The position numbers and the translations under genes were made by a program. Below the pieces are notes generated by a model. That model had not been told where the DNA came from. It worked only from the letters and a program-made list of their open reading frames with translations, and ran no database searches. DNA of 21,637 nucleotides. It comes from Gammaproteobacteria bacterium. GTDB lineage: Bacteria > Pseudomonadota > Gammaproteobacteria > UBA6429 > Thiohalophilaceae. How positions within the stretch are numbered: position 1 is the first letter of the stretch; each line of letters begins with the position of its first letter. This document shows, one piece after another, positions 1-8,070 of this stretch. The stretch covers positions 1 to 21,637 of the forward strand of contig JAOULB010000003.1 in NCBI GenBank assembly GCA_029882235.1, in the 5' to 3' direction.

Positions 1-147
1 AATGGCAAGGTCGCGCATATATCCAGCGATGAGCATTTTTGCAGTAGCTGTCATACCTACTCTGCAGTTAATGTAGATTGTTTTGAGTGTCATGCAGATA
101 AACCAGCAAACACGCAATACAAGCATATTGTTAAAGGAGGCCAATAA
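1..147 (+). CDS. dsrJ: DsrJ, periplasmic multiheme cytochrome c, 3' end only
   Basis: This is the C-terminal 48 residues of a protein whose start lies left of the window; the reading frame is open from base 1 to a TAA at 145-147. Two c-type heme sites are visible, CSSCH and CFECH, about 12 residues apart. DsrJ of sulfur oxidisers is a small periplasmic triheme cytochrome and a subunit of the DsrMKJOP transmembrane electron-transfer complex, so two of its three heme sites are seen here. Its identity rests on the heme motifs together with dsrO and dsrP directly downstream. The stop codon is followed immediately by the ATG of dsrO, and the dsrO ribosome binding site lies within the last dsrJ codons, which suggests translational coupling. 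The third heme site and signal anchor cannot be checked. Confidence 0.88.
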   Translation, partial: NGKVAHISSDEHFCSSCHTYSAVNVDCFECHADKPANTQYKHIVKGGQ

Positions 148-891
148 ATGAAACAGGATACAGATATGAATCGTCGCCAGTTTCTTGGTAAGGCCGCCGC
201 TACTGCAGGTCTGGCTATTGCACCAGGCGTTATGCTTTATGAAGCACAGGCGCGTCCTGCTGATCAGGCTGCGACCAGTAAACAACGCTGGGGTATGCTC
301 ATCAATACAGCCAAATGTGAAGCCGGTTGCGATGATTGTGTTACCGCCTGTAAAACTGAAAATGGTTGGGGCTCAACTGAAACCAAGTCATCACCAGAGC
401 AACAGGCTCAGTGGATTCGTAAGGTTAAACTGACCGATAAACAAACAGGTCATGTACAATCATTACCGTTGATGTGTCAGCACTGCGAAAAACCACCCTG
501 TGTTGATGTATGCCCTACTGGCGCATCAATGAAACGTGATGACGGTATTGTGCTGGTTGACAAGCATATCTGTATTGGTTGCCGTTACTGTATGATGGCC
601 TGCCCTTATAAAGCACGTTCATTTATTCATGAACCACTGGAAAATCAGAAGCCGCATGCCCCACGTGGTATTGGTACGGTTGAAAGCTGCACAATGTGTG
701 TTCACCGTGTTGATAAAGACGGCACACCGGCTTGTGTTGAGTCATGTAACGATAAAGGCCACAAAGCGATGTACTTTGGCAACCTAAATGATCCCGGTAG
801 TGAAATTTCACTACAACTGAAGAAATTCGGTGGTGAACAAATTCGTGCTGATCTCGGCTTAAACACCGGCGTCCGTTATCAAGGTCTTTAA
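148..891 (+). CDS. dsrO: DsrO, Tat-exported iron-sulfur subunit of DsrMKJOP
   Basis: The 247-residue protein begins with a twin-arginine signal (RRQFLGK, residues 9-15) followed by a hydrophobic stretch, so it is probably exported folded to the periplasm. Sixteen cysteines fall into four ferredoxin-type groups: C57/61/64/68, C110/113/118/122, C142/145/148/152 and C181/184/196/200. This predicts four [4Fe-4S] clusters, as in DsrO and related NrfC/HybA-type subunits. It should pass electrons between the DsrJ cytochrome and the membrane protein DsrP. The start at 148 is chosen because an AGGAGG sits at 135-140, 7 bases upstream; an in-frame ATG at 166 would lie much farther from it. The gene is packed between dsrJ (0 bp) and dsrP (29 bp). 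The assignment is firm at the family level and strongly supported by operon order. Confidence 0.93.
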   Translation: MKQDTDMNRRQFLGKAAATAGLAIAPGVMLYEAQARPADQAATSKQRWGMLINTAKCEAGCDDCVTACKTENGWGSTETKSSPEQQAQWIRKVKLTDKQTGHVQSLPLMCQHCEKPPCVDVCPTGASMKRDDGIVLVDKHICIGCRYCMMACPYKARSFIHEPLENQKPHAPRGIGTVESCTMCVHRVDKDGTPACVESCNDKGHKAMYFGNLNDPGSEISLQLKKFGGEQIRADLGLNTGVRYQGL

Positions 892-920
892 TTAAAATAC
901 TTAATCAGGTTAGCGAAACA

Positions 921-2144
921 ATGAAAACAATTCGATATCTGGAAGTTGAAGGTCGTAGCATGGGTTACTATGCCCTGCTCGGGATTCTGGGACTCATTGT
1001 TGCAGCGGGTGGAATCTCTGCCTTATATATGGAGCATAGTGGCCACTGGGTCACGGGGATGACCAACCAGATTGTCTGGGGTATGCCACATGTATTTGCT
1101 GTATTCCTGATTGTCGCCGCCTCTGGTGCACTTAATGTTGCATCAATATCATCCGTATTTAATAAAAAAGCTTATAAACCTCTCGCGCCTTTGTCCGCGA
1201 TACTTTCTATCTGCCTCTTGTTAGGTGGTTTGACTGTACTGGTGCTTGATTTAGGACAACCTGATCGGCTGGTTGTTGCCATGACGATCTATAACTTTAA
1301 ATCGATCTTCGCCTGGAACATGATCCTGTATAACGGATTTATCGCCATTGTTGCGGTTTACATCTGGTTTATGCTGGAACGCAAAATGAATGTTTACAGT
1401 AAATATGCTGGCTTCACTGCATTCTTCTGGCGTCTGATTCTTACTACTGGTACCGGCTCTATCTTTGGATTCCTGGTTGCGCGTCAGGCTTATGATGCTG
1501 CAATCATGGCGCCTATGTTCATTATTATGTCTTTTGCCTATGGTCTGGCAATCTTCATTCTGGTAATGATGGCCGCGTATAACTGGTCTGGACGAGAACT
1601 GGGCGATGCCACAGTCAATCGTATGAAGAACTTACTCGGTGTGTTTGTTGCTGCGGTACTCTACTTTATGGCGGCCTATCATCTGACGAACCTGTATGCC
1701 TCTGAAAACCATGGTGTTGAAGCCTTTATCTTAAAAGATGGTGGCATCTATACACAGTTATTCTGGTACGGCACGATTCTGGTTGGTGGCATTATTCCTT
1801 TATTACTGGTTTATGTTCCAGCGTGTGCAAAGAGCCGCTCTTCGATTGCCCTGGCGAGTATTCTGGTCATCCTTGGTGGTCTTGCTACCATGTATGTCAT
1901 CATCATTGGTGGTCAGGCCTACCCGATTGAAATGTTCCCCGGCAAGATTGTTGAAAGCACATTCTTTGATGGTGGCGTAAAAAGTTACACACCGACTCTG
2001 GCAGAAACATTACTGGGCGTTGGTGGTTTTGCACTTGCTCTCATTATGGTTGCCGTAGCGGTTAAAGTTTTACGCTTCCTGCCAGCTACCATGGCCGATG
2101 CCGCTGTTGACCCTCACTATAAAGCAGAAGAAGCTTCGAAATAA
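921..2144 (+). CDS. dsrP: DsrP, NrfD-family integral membrane subunit of DsrMKJOP
   Basis: The 407-residue protein is almost entirely hydrophobic, with about ten predicted membrane helices and short polar loops. The first helix lies near residues 16-36, after an N-terminal segment typical of NrfD/DsrP proteins (EVEGRSMGYYALLG). NrfD-type subunits anchor periplasmic ferredoxin subunits and exchange electrons with the quinone pool; in the Dsr complex this partner is DsrO, encoded 29 bp upstream. The polar C-terminal tail is probably outside the membrane. No strong Shine-Dalgarno sequence is present, only a weak purine stretch before the ATG. Coupling to dsrO translation is therefore plausible. 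A stable hairpin separates this gene from dsrN. Assignment rests on hydropathy, family resemblance and gene order. Confidence 0.9.
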   Translation: MKTIRYLEVEGRSMGYYALLGILGLIVAAGGISALYMEHSGHWVTGMTNQIVWGMPHVFAVFLIVAASGALNVASISSVFNKKAYKPLAPLSAILSICLLLGGLTVLVLDLGQPDRLVVAMTIYNFKSIFAWNMILYNGFIAIVAVYIWFMLERKMNVYSKYAGFTAFFWRLILTTGTGSIFGFLVARQAYDAAIMAPMFIIMSFAYGLAIFILVMMAAYNWSGRELGDATVNRMKNLLGVFVAAVLYFMAAYHLTNLYASENHGVEAFILKDGGIYTQLFWYGTILVGGIIPLLLVYVPACAKSRSSIALASILVILGGLATMYVIIIGGQAYPIEMFPGKIVESTFFDGGVKSYTPTLAETLLGVGGFALALIMVAVAVKVLRFLPATMADAAVDPHYKAEEASK

Positions 2145-2150
2145 TTCTCT

Positions 2151-2182
2151 GGTGTGTGGTCACCTCATTGGTGACTCACACC
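2151..2182 (+). promoter_or_regulatory. Intercistronic hairpin between dsrP and dsrN
   Basis: The 65-bp gap between dsrP and dsrN contains an imperfect palindrome. GGTGTG (2151-2156) pairs with CACACC (2177-2182), and GTCACC (2159-2164) pairs with GGTGAC (2170-2175). A small internal bulge and a 5-base TCATT loop complete it. No U-run follows, so it is not a typical intrinsic terminator. More likely roles are RNA stabilisation or processing, or partial attenuation, separating the structural (JOP) from the maturation (NR) genes. The structure is seen in the sequence; the function is inferred. Confidence 0.6.
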
Positions 2183-2209
2183 TGTATCTCACCTCAGGCA
2201 GTATAGGCT

Positions 2210-3589
2210 ATGAACCGACTCTTCATCTCCGCTGCACATAAATCCTCAGGCAAAACAACACTCAGTATCGGTTTGAGTCATGCATTACACCAATCTGGTA
2301 AGACGGTTCAAACATTTAAAAAAGGTCCCGACTATATCGACCCCATGTGGTTAAGTAGTGCAACTTCGCGCCGTTGTATTAATCTTGATTTTTACACCAT
2401 GCAACATGAGGAGATCCAGCAACGCTTTCAATCGTATAGCCAAGGTGCAGATGTTTCCCTGATTGAAGGCAACAAGGGACTCTATGATGGCCTTGATATC
2501 GATGGCTCAAATAGCAATGCCGCCCTCGCCGAGCTGTTAAAAACGCCTGTAGTGTTAGTCATCGATGTACGTGGTGTAACACGCGGTATTGCGCCTCTGC
2601 TGCTCGGTTATCAAAATTTTTGCAAAGATATTCATATCGCTGGTGTTATTTTTAATCAGGTCGGTGGCAGTCGACATGAATCAAAACTACGGACGGTTAT
2701 TGAGCACTATACTGATATTCCCGTTATTGGTGCGGTTGCGAAAAATCCTGAGATGAATATTGATGAGCGTCATCTTGGTCTGGTCCCCAGCAACGAAGCT
2801 CAACATGTTAGAAACAAAATAGAAACCATCGGCAAACTGGTTGCTGATCAGGTAGACCTATCTAAACTCATCGAAATAAGTCAACAGGCTCCCAAACTTA
2901 ACGAAATTAAAATAAACCCCTGCACAAAAATTAAAGCCGATATAAAAATTGGCATCGCCTGCGACTCCGCCTTTGGCTTTTATTATCAGGACGACTTCGA
3001 CGCACTGCAGCAAGCTGGTGCTGAGCTAGTATTTTTTGACACATTGAAAGACGAAAAACTACCTGAAGTCGATGGCCTGTTTATCGGTGGTGGCTTCCCT
3101 GAATCGTTTCTCGAAGAACTTAATGCGAATCAACCCTTACGTGACTCTATTCGCTCAGCCATCGACAATGACCTGCCGGCCTATGCTGAATGCGGTGGAT
3201 TGATGTATCTGGCGCGTAAAATCAGCTGGAAGGATCAAAGCTATGACATGTGTGGCGTGATCCCAGCTGATATTCAAATGCACGAAAAACCGCAGGGTCG
3301 AGGTTACACACGCCTACAGGAAACAGCACACCAGCTCTGGCCAACAGATTCAACCGCGCAGGAAATTATGGCGCATGAGTTTCACTACTCAGGGCTTGTG
3401 AATCAAGACAATGACTTAAACTATGCCTATAAAGTCTGTCGCGGTCACGGTATTGATGGTGAAAACGATGGCATTGTCTATAAAAACCTGCTTGCCAGTT
3501 ATACTCACTTACGCGATACAAATCAGAATCACTGGACAAAACGATTTACCGATTTTGTCCGCAAACATAAACAAACTTCAGGAGCATAA
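2210..3589 (+). CDS. dsrN: DsrN, CobB/CbiA-type glutamine-dependent siroheme amidase
   Basis: The 459-residue protein has the two-domain layout of cobyrinic acid a,c-diamide synthase. The N-terminal ATPase domain carries a P-loop-like segment (SAAHKSSGKTTLS, about residues 7-19) and the substrate-site motif DYIDPMWL (41-48). The C-terminal class I glutamine amidotransferase domain has GGGFPES (293-299), a nucleophile in AECGG (C328) and a late histidine motif AHEFHYS (388-394). In sulfur oxidisers DsrN is thought to amidate siroheme to siroheme amide for the sulfite reductase DsrAB. Length matches CbiA/DsrN. Position after dsrP and directly before dsrR favours DsrN over a cobalamin enzyme, since no other cobalamin genes are near. 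It is probably cytoplasmic and transcribed with the dsr operon. Confidence 0.9.
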   Translation: MNRLFISAAHKSSGKTTLSIGLSHALHQSGKTVQTFKKGPDYIDPMWLSSATSRRCINLDFYTMQHEEIQQRFQSYSQGADVSLIEGNKGLYDGLDIDGSNSNAALAELLKTPVVLVIDVRGVTRGIAPLLLGYQNFCKDIHIAGVIFNQVGGSRHESKLRTVIEHYTDIPVIGAVAKNPEMNIDERHLGLVPSNEAQHVRNKIETIGKLVADQVDLSKLIEISQQAPKLNEIKINPCTKIKADIKIGIACDSAFGFYYQDDFDALQQAGAELVFFDTLKDEKLPEVDGLFIGGGFPESFLEELNANQPLRDSIRSAIDNDLPAYAECGGLMYLARKISWKDQSYDMCGVIPADIQMHEKPQGRGYTRLQETAHQLWPTDSTAQEIMAHEFHYSGLVNQDNDLNYAYKVCRGHGIDGENDGIVYKNLLASYTHLRDTNQNHWTKRFTDFVRKHKQTSGA

Positions 3590-3591
3590 TC

Positions 3592-3903
3592 ATGATCTCA
3601 GTTACCCCGGAAGCCGCTAAACAAATCAAGGAATCTGCAAGACAATCTCAGGCTGAAGGCATGGCCCTTCGCATCGCCGCATCTCGTCTGGAAGACGGAT
3701 CTATTCAATACGGCATGGGCTTTGCCGACGATGAAACCGAAAACGATCTGAGCTACACCTCCGAAGGCATTAAACTCGTTATCGCACCGATCAGTCAGGA
3801 TTTACTCAATAATACCGTGATTGACTACGTCAAACTGGACACCGGTGAAATGAATTTTATATTCAAAAACCCGAATGATCCGGCCTATCAGCCTACCAAT
3901 TAA
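3592..3903 (+). CDS. dsrR: DsrR, cysteine-free IscA-like protein
   Basis: This 103-residue protein has the A-type carrier (IscA/HesB) fold pattern, beginning ISVTPEAAKQIKESA and ending with a motif resembling the IscA C-terminal region. It contains no cysteine at all, so it cannot bind an Fe-S cluster as IscA does. Loss of the three conserved cysteines is the known hallmark of DsrR, which in Allochromatium vinosum affects dsr gene expression post-transcriptionally. The gene begins 2 bases after the dsrN stop, with AGGAG at 3580-3584 inside the end of dsrN, so the two are translationally coupled. In A. vinosum dsrS comes next; here a sensor kinase gene does. Confidence 0.9.
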   Translation: MISVTPEAAKQIKESARQSQAEGMALRIAASRLEDGSIQYGMGFADDETENDLSYTSEGIKLVIAPISQDLLNNTVIDYVKLDTGEMNFIFKNPNDPAYQPTN

Positions 3904-3926
3904 GGTCTGAAGGCGAAATTAAGCGA

Positions 3927-3961
3927 CTGATTTACATCAGAATCTGTTAATATTATCTGAT
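3927..3961. promoter_or_regulatory. Dyad cluster upstream of the sensor kinase gene
   Basis: The 81-bp gap between dsrR and the kinase gene contains three copies of one pentamer in alternating orientation: CTGAT at 3927-3931, ATCAG at 3936-3940 and CTGAT at 3957-3961. The first pair can form a small hairpin with a 4-base loop, and ATCAGA/TCTGAT form a second, wider dyad. There is no U-run, so this is unlikely to be a dsr terminator. It may be an operator or a chance AT-rich dyad. I see no NarL-type heptamer pair. Confidence 0.3.
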
Positions 3962-3984
3962 ATCGCCAAATCGAGAGAACTGTG

Positions 3985-5643
3985 ATGGGTAATGTTGCAC
4001 CTGAACAGACAAAGAAGCCCTTAATCAGCCTCCCTTTTGAGGCAAAAAGTGCGCGCCTGCACAAAATTCTGTTTTTGGGGCTGTGGCGAAGCCGCCTGTG
4101 CGTGCTGTTTATCTCGCTTTGCTCAAGCATATTATTGCTTGGATTAGTCAGTCTGTGGGGCTCAAAGCTACCCCTGTCTGAGGCCAGTTATTTCACCCTG
4201 ACCATGCTCCTGTGTGTTACTGCCTTGGGGCTGCTAGGTATTCTCTTCTATCGAATTCAAAACCACCTGATTGCCCCTCTGACACAGCTGCGCAACTGGA
4301 CCAATGAAATGCATGCCGGGAATCTTTCGGTACGCCTGTCACCTGAAGATTATCCGGGTGAATTCGCCGCCTTATCGCAGGATATTAATCAGCTGGCCGA
4401 AACCCTGCAGGCCCTGTCTGAAGACATGCAAAGTCAGGTGAAAAAACAAACCCGCTATATTGAACAGAAAACCCGTTCACTGGAAATCATTTATGATGTC
4501 GCTGCCAGTATTAATATCTCGCGAGATCTGGATGATCTGCTCACCCGCTTTTTACATACCCTAAAAGATGTCGTACATGCACGTGCAGCAGTTGTGCGCC
4601 TGATGACGGACGATGGTCAGATGCGACTGGTCTCCAGCATTGGACTTGATGAAGATCTAATGGCCCGTGAACAATTGATCCCTTCCGAAAGCTGCCTCTG
4701 TGGTAGTGCCTATGATGAAGGCAAGGTTTTATTCCGACGTGACATCAAGGAATGCGACAAAATTGTCGGTCGCGCCTTCTTTGGCAAAGAAGATGTTGCC
4801 ATGGTGGTTGTTCCCTTGCAGTATCGAGACAAAACGCTGGGTGTGTATAACCTGTTCGTCTATCGCGAAGACTATGTAGATCCTGATGGCATAAAGGAAC
4901 TGTTAACCAGTATTGGGCGCCACCTCGGCATGGCAATTGATAAAGCCCGTTCAGATGATGAATCGAATCGTTTATCCATTATGGAGGAGCGCACCCGCAT
5001 TGCGCATGAGTTGCATGACTCGTTGGCACAAACATTGGCCAGTCTACGTTTTCAGGTTCGCGTGCTTGATGAAACACTACGCCAGGGTCGTGAACCTGCA
5101 GTCTGGCATGAGCTGGAGAAAATTGAAAACAATCTGGATGAAGCCTATGCAGAACTGCGTGAATTAATTACCCACTTCCGCGCCCCTATCGACCATCGCG
5201 GCCTTGTCCCGGCGGTAGAACATCTGGTTGATCGTTTTCAGAAACAAACCAAGATTCATATCTTCCTACAAAAAGAATGGAACCTGCATAACCTGCCCCC
5301 CAGTATTGAGGTACAGGCGCTGCGTATTATTCAGGAGGCACTGAATAATATTCGCAAACATAGTGAAGCCAACACCGTGCGTATTTTGCTGCGAAGTGAG
5401 CCCAGCGGTAACTGTATGATTCTAATCGAAGATGATGGTGTCGGTATTCAATCACAGGGCGGCGATGACAGCATCGATCATTACGGCATGCACATTATGT
5501 CTGATCGTGCGAAACAGATTGATGGTGATCTACGTGTAGAAAGTGAACAGGGTGAAGGCACGCAGATCATTTTGCGCTTCAAACACACCACCAGTAAGAC
5601 AAACCAAATTGAAGTTAGCCCACCAGGCAAAAGAGTAATTTAA
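3985..5643 (+). CDS. NarX-like sensor histidine kinase with cysteine-containing GAF domain
   Basis: The 552-residue kinase has two membrane helices near residues 28-58 and 69-90 separated by only about ten residues, so it has almost no periplasmic sensor domain. A HAMP-like linker (90-145), a coiled segment and a GAF domain (about 165-320) follow. The GAF region carries C237 and C239 in ESCLCG plus C257. The HisKA_3 dimerisation box is EERTRIAHELHDS, with H344 the likely phosphorylated histidine. The ATPase domain shows an N box (NNIRKH) and DDGVGI. This is the NarX/NreB-type family, paired here with a NarL-type regulator whose ATG overlaps its stop. The ATG at 3985 is preferred to the GTG at 3982; GAGAG at 3973-3977 serves either. 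The signal is unknown; cytoplasmic redox or sulfur sensing is an inference. Confidence 0.85.
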   Translation: MGNVAPEQTKKPLISLPFEAKSARLHKILFLGLWRSRLCVLFISLCSSILLLGLVSLWGSKLPLSEASYFTLTMLLCVTALGLLGILFYRIQNHLIAPLTQLRNWTNEMHAGNLSVRLSPEDYPGEFAALSQDINQLAETLQALSEDMQSQVKKQTRYIEQKTRSLEIIYDVAASINISRDLDDLLTRFLHTLKDVVHARAAVVRLMTDDGQMRLVSSIGLDEDLMAREQLIPSESCLCGSAYDEGKVLFRRDIKECDKIVGRAFFGKEDVAMVVVPLQYRDKTLGVYNLFVYREDYVDPDGIKELLTSIGRHLGMAIDKARSDDESNRLSIMEERTRIAHELHDSLAQTLASLRFQVRVLDETLRQGREPAVWHELEKIENNLDEAYAELRELITHFRAPIDHRGLVPAVEHLVDRFQKQTKIHIFLQKEWNLHNLPPSIEVQALRIIQEALNNIRKHSEANTVRILLRSEPSGNCMILIEDDGVGIQSQGGDDSIDHYGMHIMSDRAKQIDGDLRVESEQGEGTQIILRFKHTTSKTNQIEVSPPGKRVI

Positions 5644-6308
5644 TGAGTTTACGTGTATTACTGATTGATGATCACACGCTGTTTCGTGTCGGCCTTGAAG
5701 GTCTACTTTCCAGTCGCGGTATTGAAGTTGTCGCCTCCGTTAATAGCGGTCAGGAAAGTCTTTCGCTGGTCGCAGAAATGAAACCCGATGTTATCCTGCT
5801 CGACATGCGCATGCCGGGTATTGATGGTCTGGGTGTACTAAGACTTTTACGTGATAACAATATTGAGTTACCTATCGCCATGCTGACAACCAGTAGTGAA
5901 GAATCGGATCTGGTTGAATCTTTACGTGCAGGTGCGCAGGGTTACTTACTAAAAGATATGGAACCCGACGATCTGGTTCTCGCCCTACGAGATATTGTCG
6001 CAGGTAAAACTGTCGTTGCCCCGGATCTCGCACCGATCCTGGCCAAGGCCGTACAGGGTAAAACTGATGATACATCTGAAAGTGAAGCCAGTCCTTTTGA
6101 TGATCTAACACCACGAGAAACAGAAATCCTTGGCCTGCTTGCAGAAGGTCAGAGTAACAAGGCCATTGCGCGCAACCTCGGCATCTCAGATGGCACCGTT
6201 AAACTGCATGTAAAAGCCATTCTACGAAAACTCGGTGTGCATTCACGTGTCGAAGCCGCAGTGATGGCGGTTGAAAAAGGTCTGCAACGTAACCCTATTT
6301 CGTCATAA
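5643..6308 (+). CDS. NarL/FixJ-type response regulator
   Basis: The 221-residue protein has a receiver domain (acidic D9/D10, phospho-acceptor D54 in LLDMRMPG, switch threonine near T82 and K104). A short linker leads to a LuxR-type helix-turn-helix (about residues 150-215; LTPRETEILGLLAEG, then GTVKLHVKAILRKLG). It is a DNA-binding regulator and surely the partner of the kinase upstream, since the kinase stop and this start share one base (TAATG at 5641-5645). A rhodanese gene follows after 12 bp. Placement next to dsr genes suggests control of sulfur oxidation genes, perhaps including dsr itself, but no target site can be read from the sequence. All receiver residues are intact. Confidence 0.92.
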   Translation: MSLRVLLIDDHTLFRVGLEGLLSSRGIEVVASVNSGQESLSLVAEMKPDVILLDMRMPGIDGLGVLRLLRDNNIELPIAMLTTSSEESDLVESLRAGAQGYLLKDMEPDDLVLALRDIVAGKTVVAPDLAPILAKAVQGKTDDTSESEASPFDDLTPRETEILGLLAEGQSNKAIARNLGISDGTVKLHVKAILRKLGVHSRVEAAVMAVEKGLQRNPISS

Positions 6309-6320
6309 CAAAGATAAGCC

Positions 6321-6785
6321 ATGAAAACATTTACCCAAATTGTTGATGAATGTCTGCAACATATTCAGGAAATCTTTCCCTGGGATCTGGCCGAAAAACT
6401 GGACCATGAAAAACCCTTGATTATTGATGTGCGCGAACCCTATGAATTCGATGCCATGAAAATCAGAGACTCCATTAATGTCCCTCGCGGTATTCTGGAA
6501 TCTGCCTGTGAATTTGATTATGAAGAAACCATCCCTGAACTGGCTCATGCCCGTAACAAAGAAGTCATTGTCGTCTGCCGCTCTGGAAGACGCAGCGCCC
6601 TCGCCTGTCTCGTCATGCAGGAAATGGGCTTTGGCAATGTCATCTCACTTAAAACCGGCCTACGTGGCTGGAATGAATTTGAGCAACCAATGATTGATAA
6701 AGAGGGTAAAGAAGTCGACGTCGATGATGCGGATGATTATTTTACTGCGAAATTAAAGCCGGAGCAGTTAAGCTCGAATCAGTAG
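6321..6785 (+). CDS. Single-domain rhodanese-like sulfurtransferase
   Basis: The 154-residue protein has one rhodanese domain (about residues 20-125): LIIDVREPYEFD near the N-terminus and an active-site loop CRSGRR with C86 as the persulfide-carrying cysteine. The conserved GLRGW follows at 113-117. The first 20 residues and an acidic tail (about 126-154) flank the domain. There is no signal peptide, so it is cytoplasmic. Rhodaneses move sulfane sulfur between carriers such as TusA, DsrE and DsrC; the position 12 bp after the two-component genes and downstream of dsrNR fits a sulfur trafficking role. It is probably cotranscribed with the regulator. Substrate cannot be told from sequence. Confidence 0.9.
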   Translation: MKTFTQIVDECLQHIQEIFPWDLAEKLDHEKPLIIDVREPYEFDAMKIRDSINVPRGILESACEFDYEETIPELAHARNKEVIVVCRSGRRSALACLVMQEMGFGNVISLKTGLRGWNEFEQPMIDKEGKEVDVDDADDYFTAKLKPEQLSSNQ

Positions 6786-6837
6786 AATTAAGCGGTCTAC
6801 CCCTCTGACTGTTGATTACCCCTTTGATTAATCGCAA

Positions 6838-6872
6838 GCAGGCTGATCAATTCAGCCTGCGCGACTTTTATT
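6838..6872 (+). terminator. Rho-independent terminator after the rhodanese gene
   Basis: A perfect 9-bp stem, GCAGGCTGA (6838-6846) and TCAGCCTGC (6852-6860), encloses a 5-base loop. GCGAC and then TTTTATTT follow on the + strand. It lies between convergent genes and would end the dsr-side transcript. The T-rich tract is on the + side only, so it is less likely to serve the opposing gene. Confidence 0.75.
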
Positions 6873-6884
6873 TACTATTAATAA

Positions 6885-7847
6885 TTAGAATGACTCATTT
6901 TCGACTTCGAGATAGGCCAGGTTAATCAGTTTGCCGATATTGTCTTTGAAGCCACTCCATGATTTGTATTTATTCAGCGCTCGAGTGACTTTTGGCGCCA
7001 TTTCAAAATCACTCAGGCCCGCTTCAAATTGTTTTTTCACTTCACCTTTTAAAGCTGTAATGAATTTACGATAGCGATTGATGATTTCTTTGCCGCCACT
7101 CTTACCATGTCCGGGCACAAAAACTTTCGCTCCACTCTTTTGACCAATATCCAGTGCCTTTAGATTTCCTGTGTAGCTGGCCATGAACAGGCTCAGGTTT
7201 TGGTCGCGCAAGACGTCACCAAAGACAAACACCTTTTCTTCGACGATCTGGATCATAATATCGCTGTTGCTGTGTGCCTTACCGGGGCTATATATACGGA
7301 AAGTGATACCACCGAGTTTAATGCGATCGCCATCTTTAATGATCTTTTCAGGTGCGACAACTTTGGTACCTTCGATCTGACCTTTTGACTGACGATTGAT
7401 GGCCTTGATCCAGTTTGCACCTTCATCACTGGCAATCGCCAGTTTACTTGCCTGATGGGCATAAATGGTTGCGTTTGAATAATGTTTCTTAATGCCATGG
7501 TTACCGAGCCAGTGATCGCCATGGTCATGAGTATTAAAAACGGCAATGATGGGTTTTGGTGAAATCGTCTTCGCCTTTTTCACCAGCATCTCCCCCGTGT
7601 ACAGGCTGCTACCCGGATCGATAACTACCACACCCGCTTTAGTATTCACCAGCACAGGATTATTACGAAAGCCCTGATTGGCTTTGCTCACCTCTTCATT
7701 CGGCCCATGGATGACATAGACATTAGCCGATAGCTTTTCCAGTGGATAATCTTTTTTGATCGATAGATCAGCTGCTGTGGTATTTAAGGACATAAGCAGA
7801 CCGCCACAGACGAGCAATGATTGTAAAAAATTCGTGTTATTTAACAT
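6885..7847 (-). CDS. Secreted metallo-beta-lactamase-fold hydrolase, SoxH/quinoprotein-relay type
   Basis: The 320-residue protein starts with a Sec signal peptide (hydrophobic residues 9-22, likely cleavage near AA-D at 25-27). It carries the metal-binding signature THDHGDHW (H107, H109, D111, H112), then H192 in GKAHSNSD, D211 in FGDVL and H247 in GHG. These are the ligands of a binuclear zinc site in this superfamily. The layout resembles periplasmic hydrolases annotated as SoxH-like or quinoprotein relay metallohydrolases, often found with sulfur or alcohol oxidation genes. The C-terminal 60 residues are helical and lack motifs. The ATG has a good ribosome binding site, GAGGAG, at 7855-7860. 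It is transcribed divergently from the flavoprotein gene. The true substrate is not evident. Confidence 0.85.
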   Translation of the reverse strand: MLNNTNFLQSLLVCGGLLMSLNTTAADLSIKKDYPLEKLSANVYVIHGPNEEVSKANQGFRNNPVLVNTKAGVVVIDPGSSLYTGEMLVKKAKTISPKPIIAVFNTHDHGDHWLGNHGIKKHYSNATIYAHQASKLAIASDEGANWIKAINRQSKGQIEGTKVVAPEKIIKDGDRIKLGGITFRIYSPGKAHSNSDIMIQIVEEKVFVFGDVLRDQNLSLFMASYTGNLKALDIGQKSGAKVFVPGHGKSGGKEIINRYRKFITALKGEVKKQFEAGLSDFEMAPKVTRALNKYKSWSGFKDNIGKLINLAYLEVENESF

Positions 7848-8070
7848 GACCGTTCTCCTCGTTTGAAAAATAGGGCAATACGCCGTTGAGGTGAATCTAG
7901 GTGACTGGCCGAGAAAAGTTATGATCTTTATACTAACTTATTATGACTTTTTGATTTTTTCAATAATTACAATGGCTTATATTGTATTTATTATCAGTTT
8001 AACTAGTTTTCTTCTGGCATTTTCGGTATGCTCTTACCGCTAACATTAATAATAATAAAAAGGTTTGACG

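Noticed and set aside
2210..3589. Cobyrinic acid a,c-diamide synthase of cobalamin synthesis
   Set aside because: The fold is the same, but the neighbours are dsrJOP and dsrR and there are no cobalamin genes, so DsrN is the better call.
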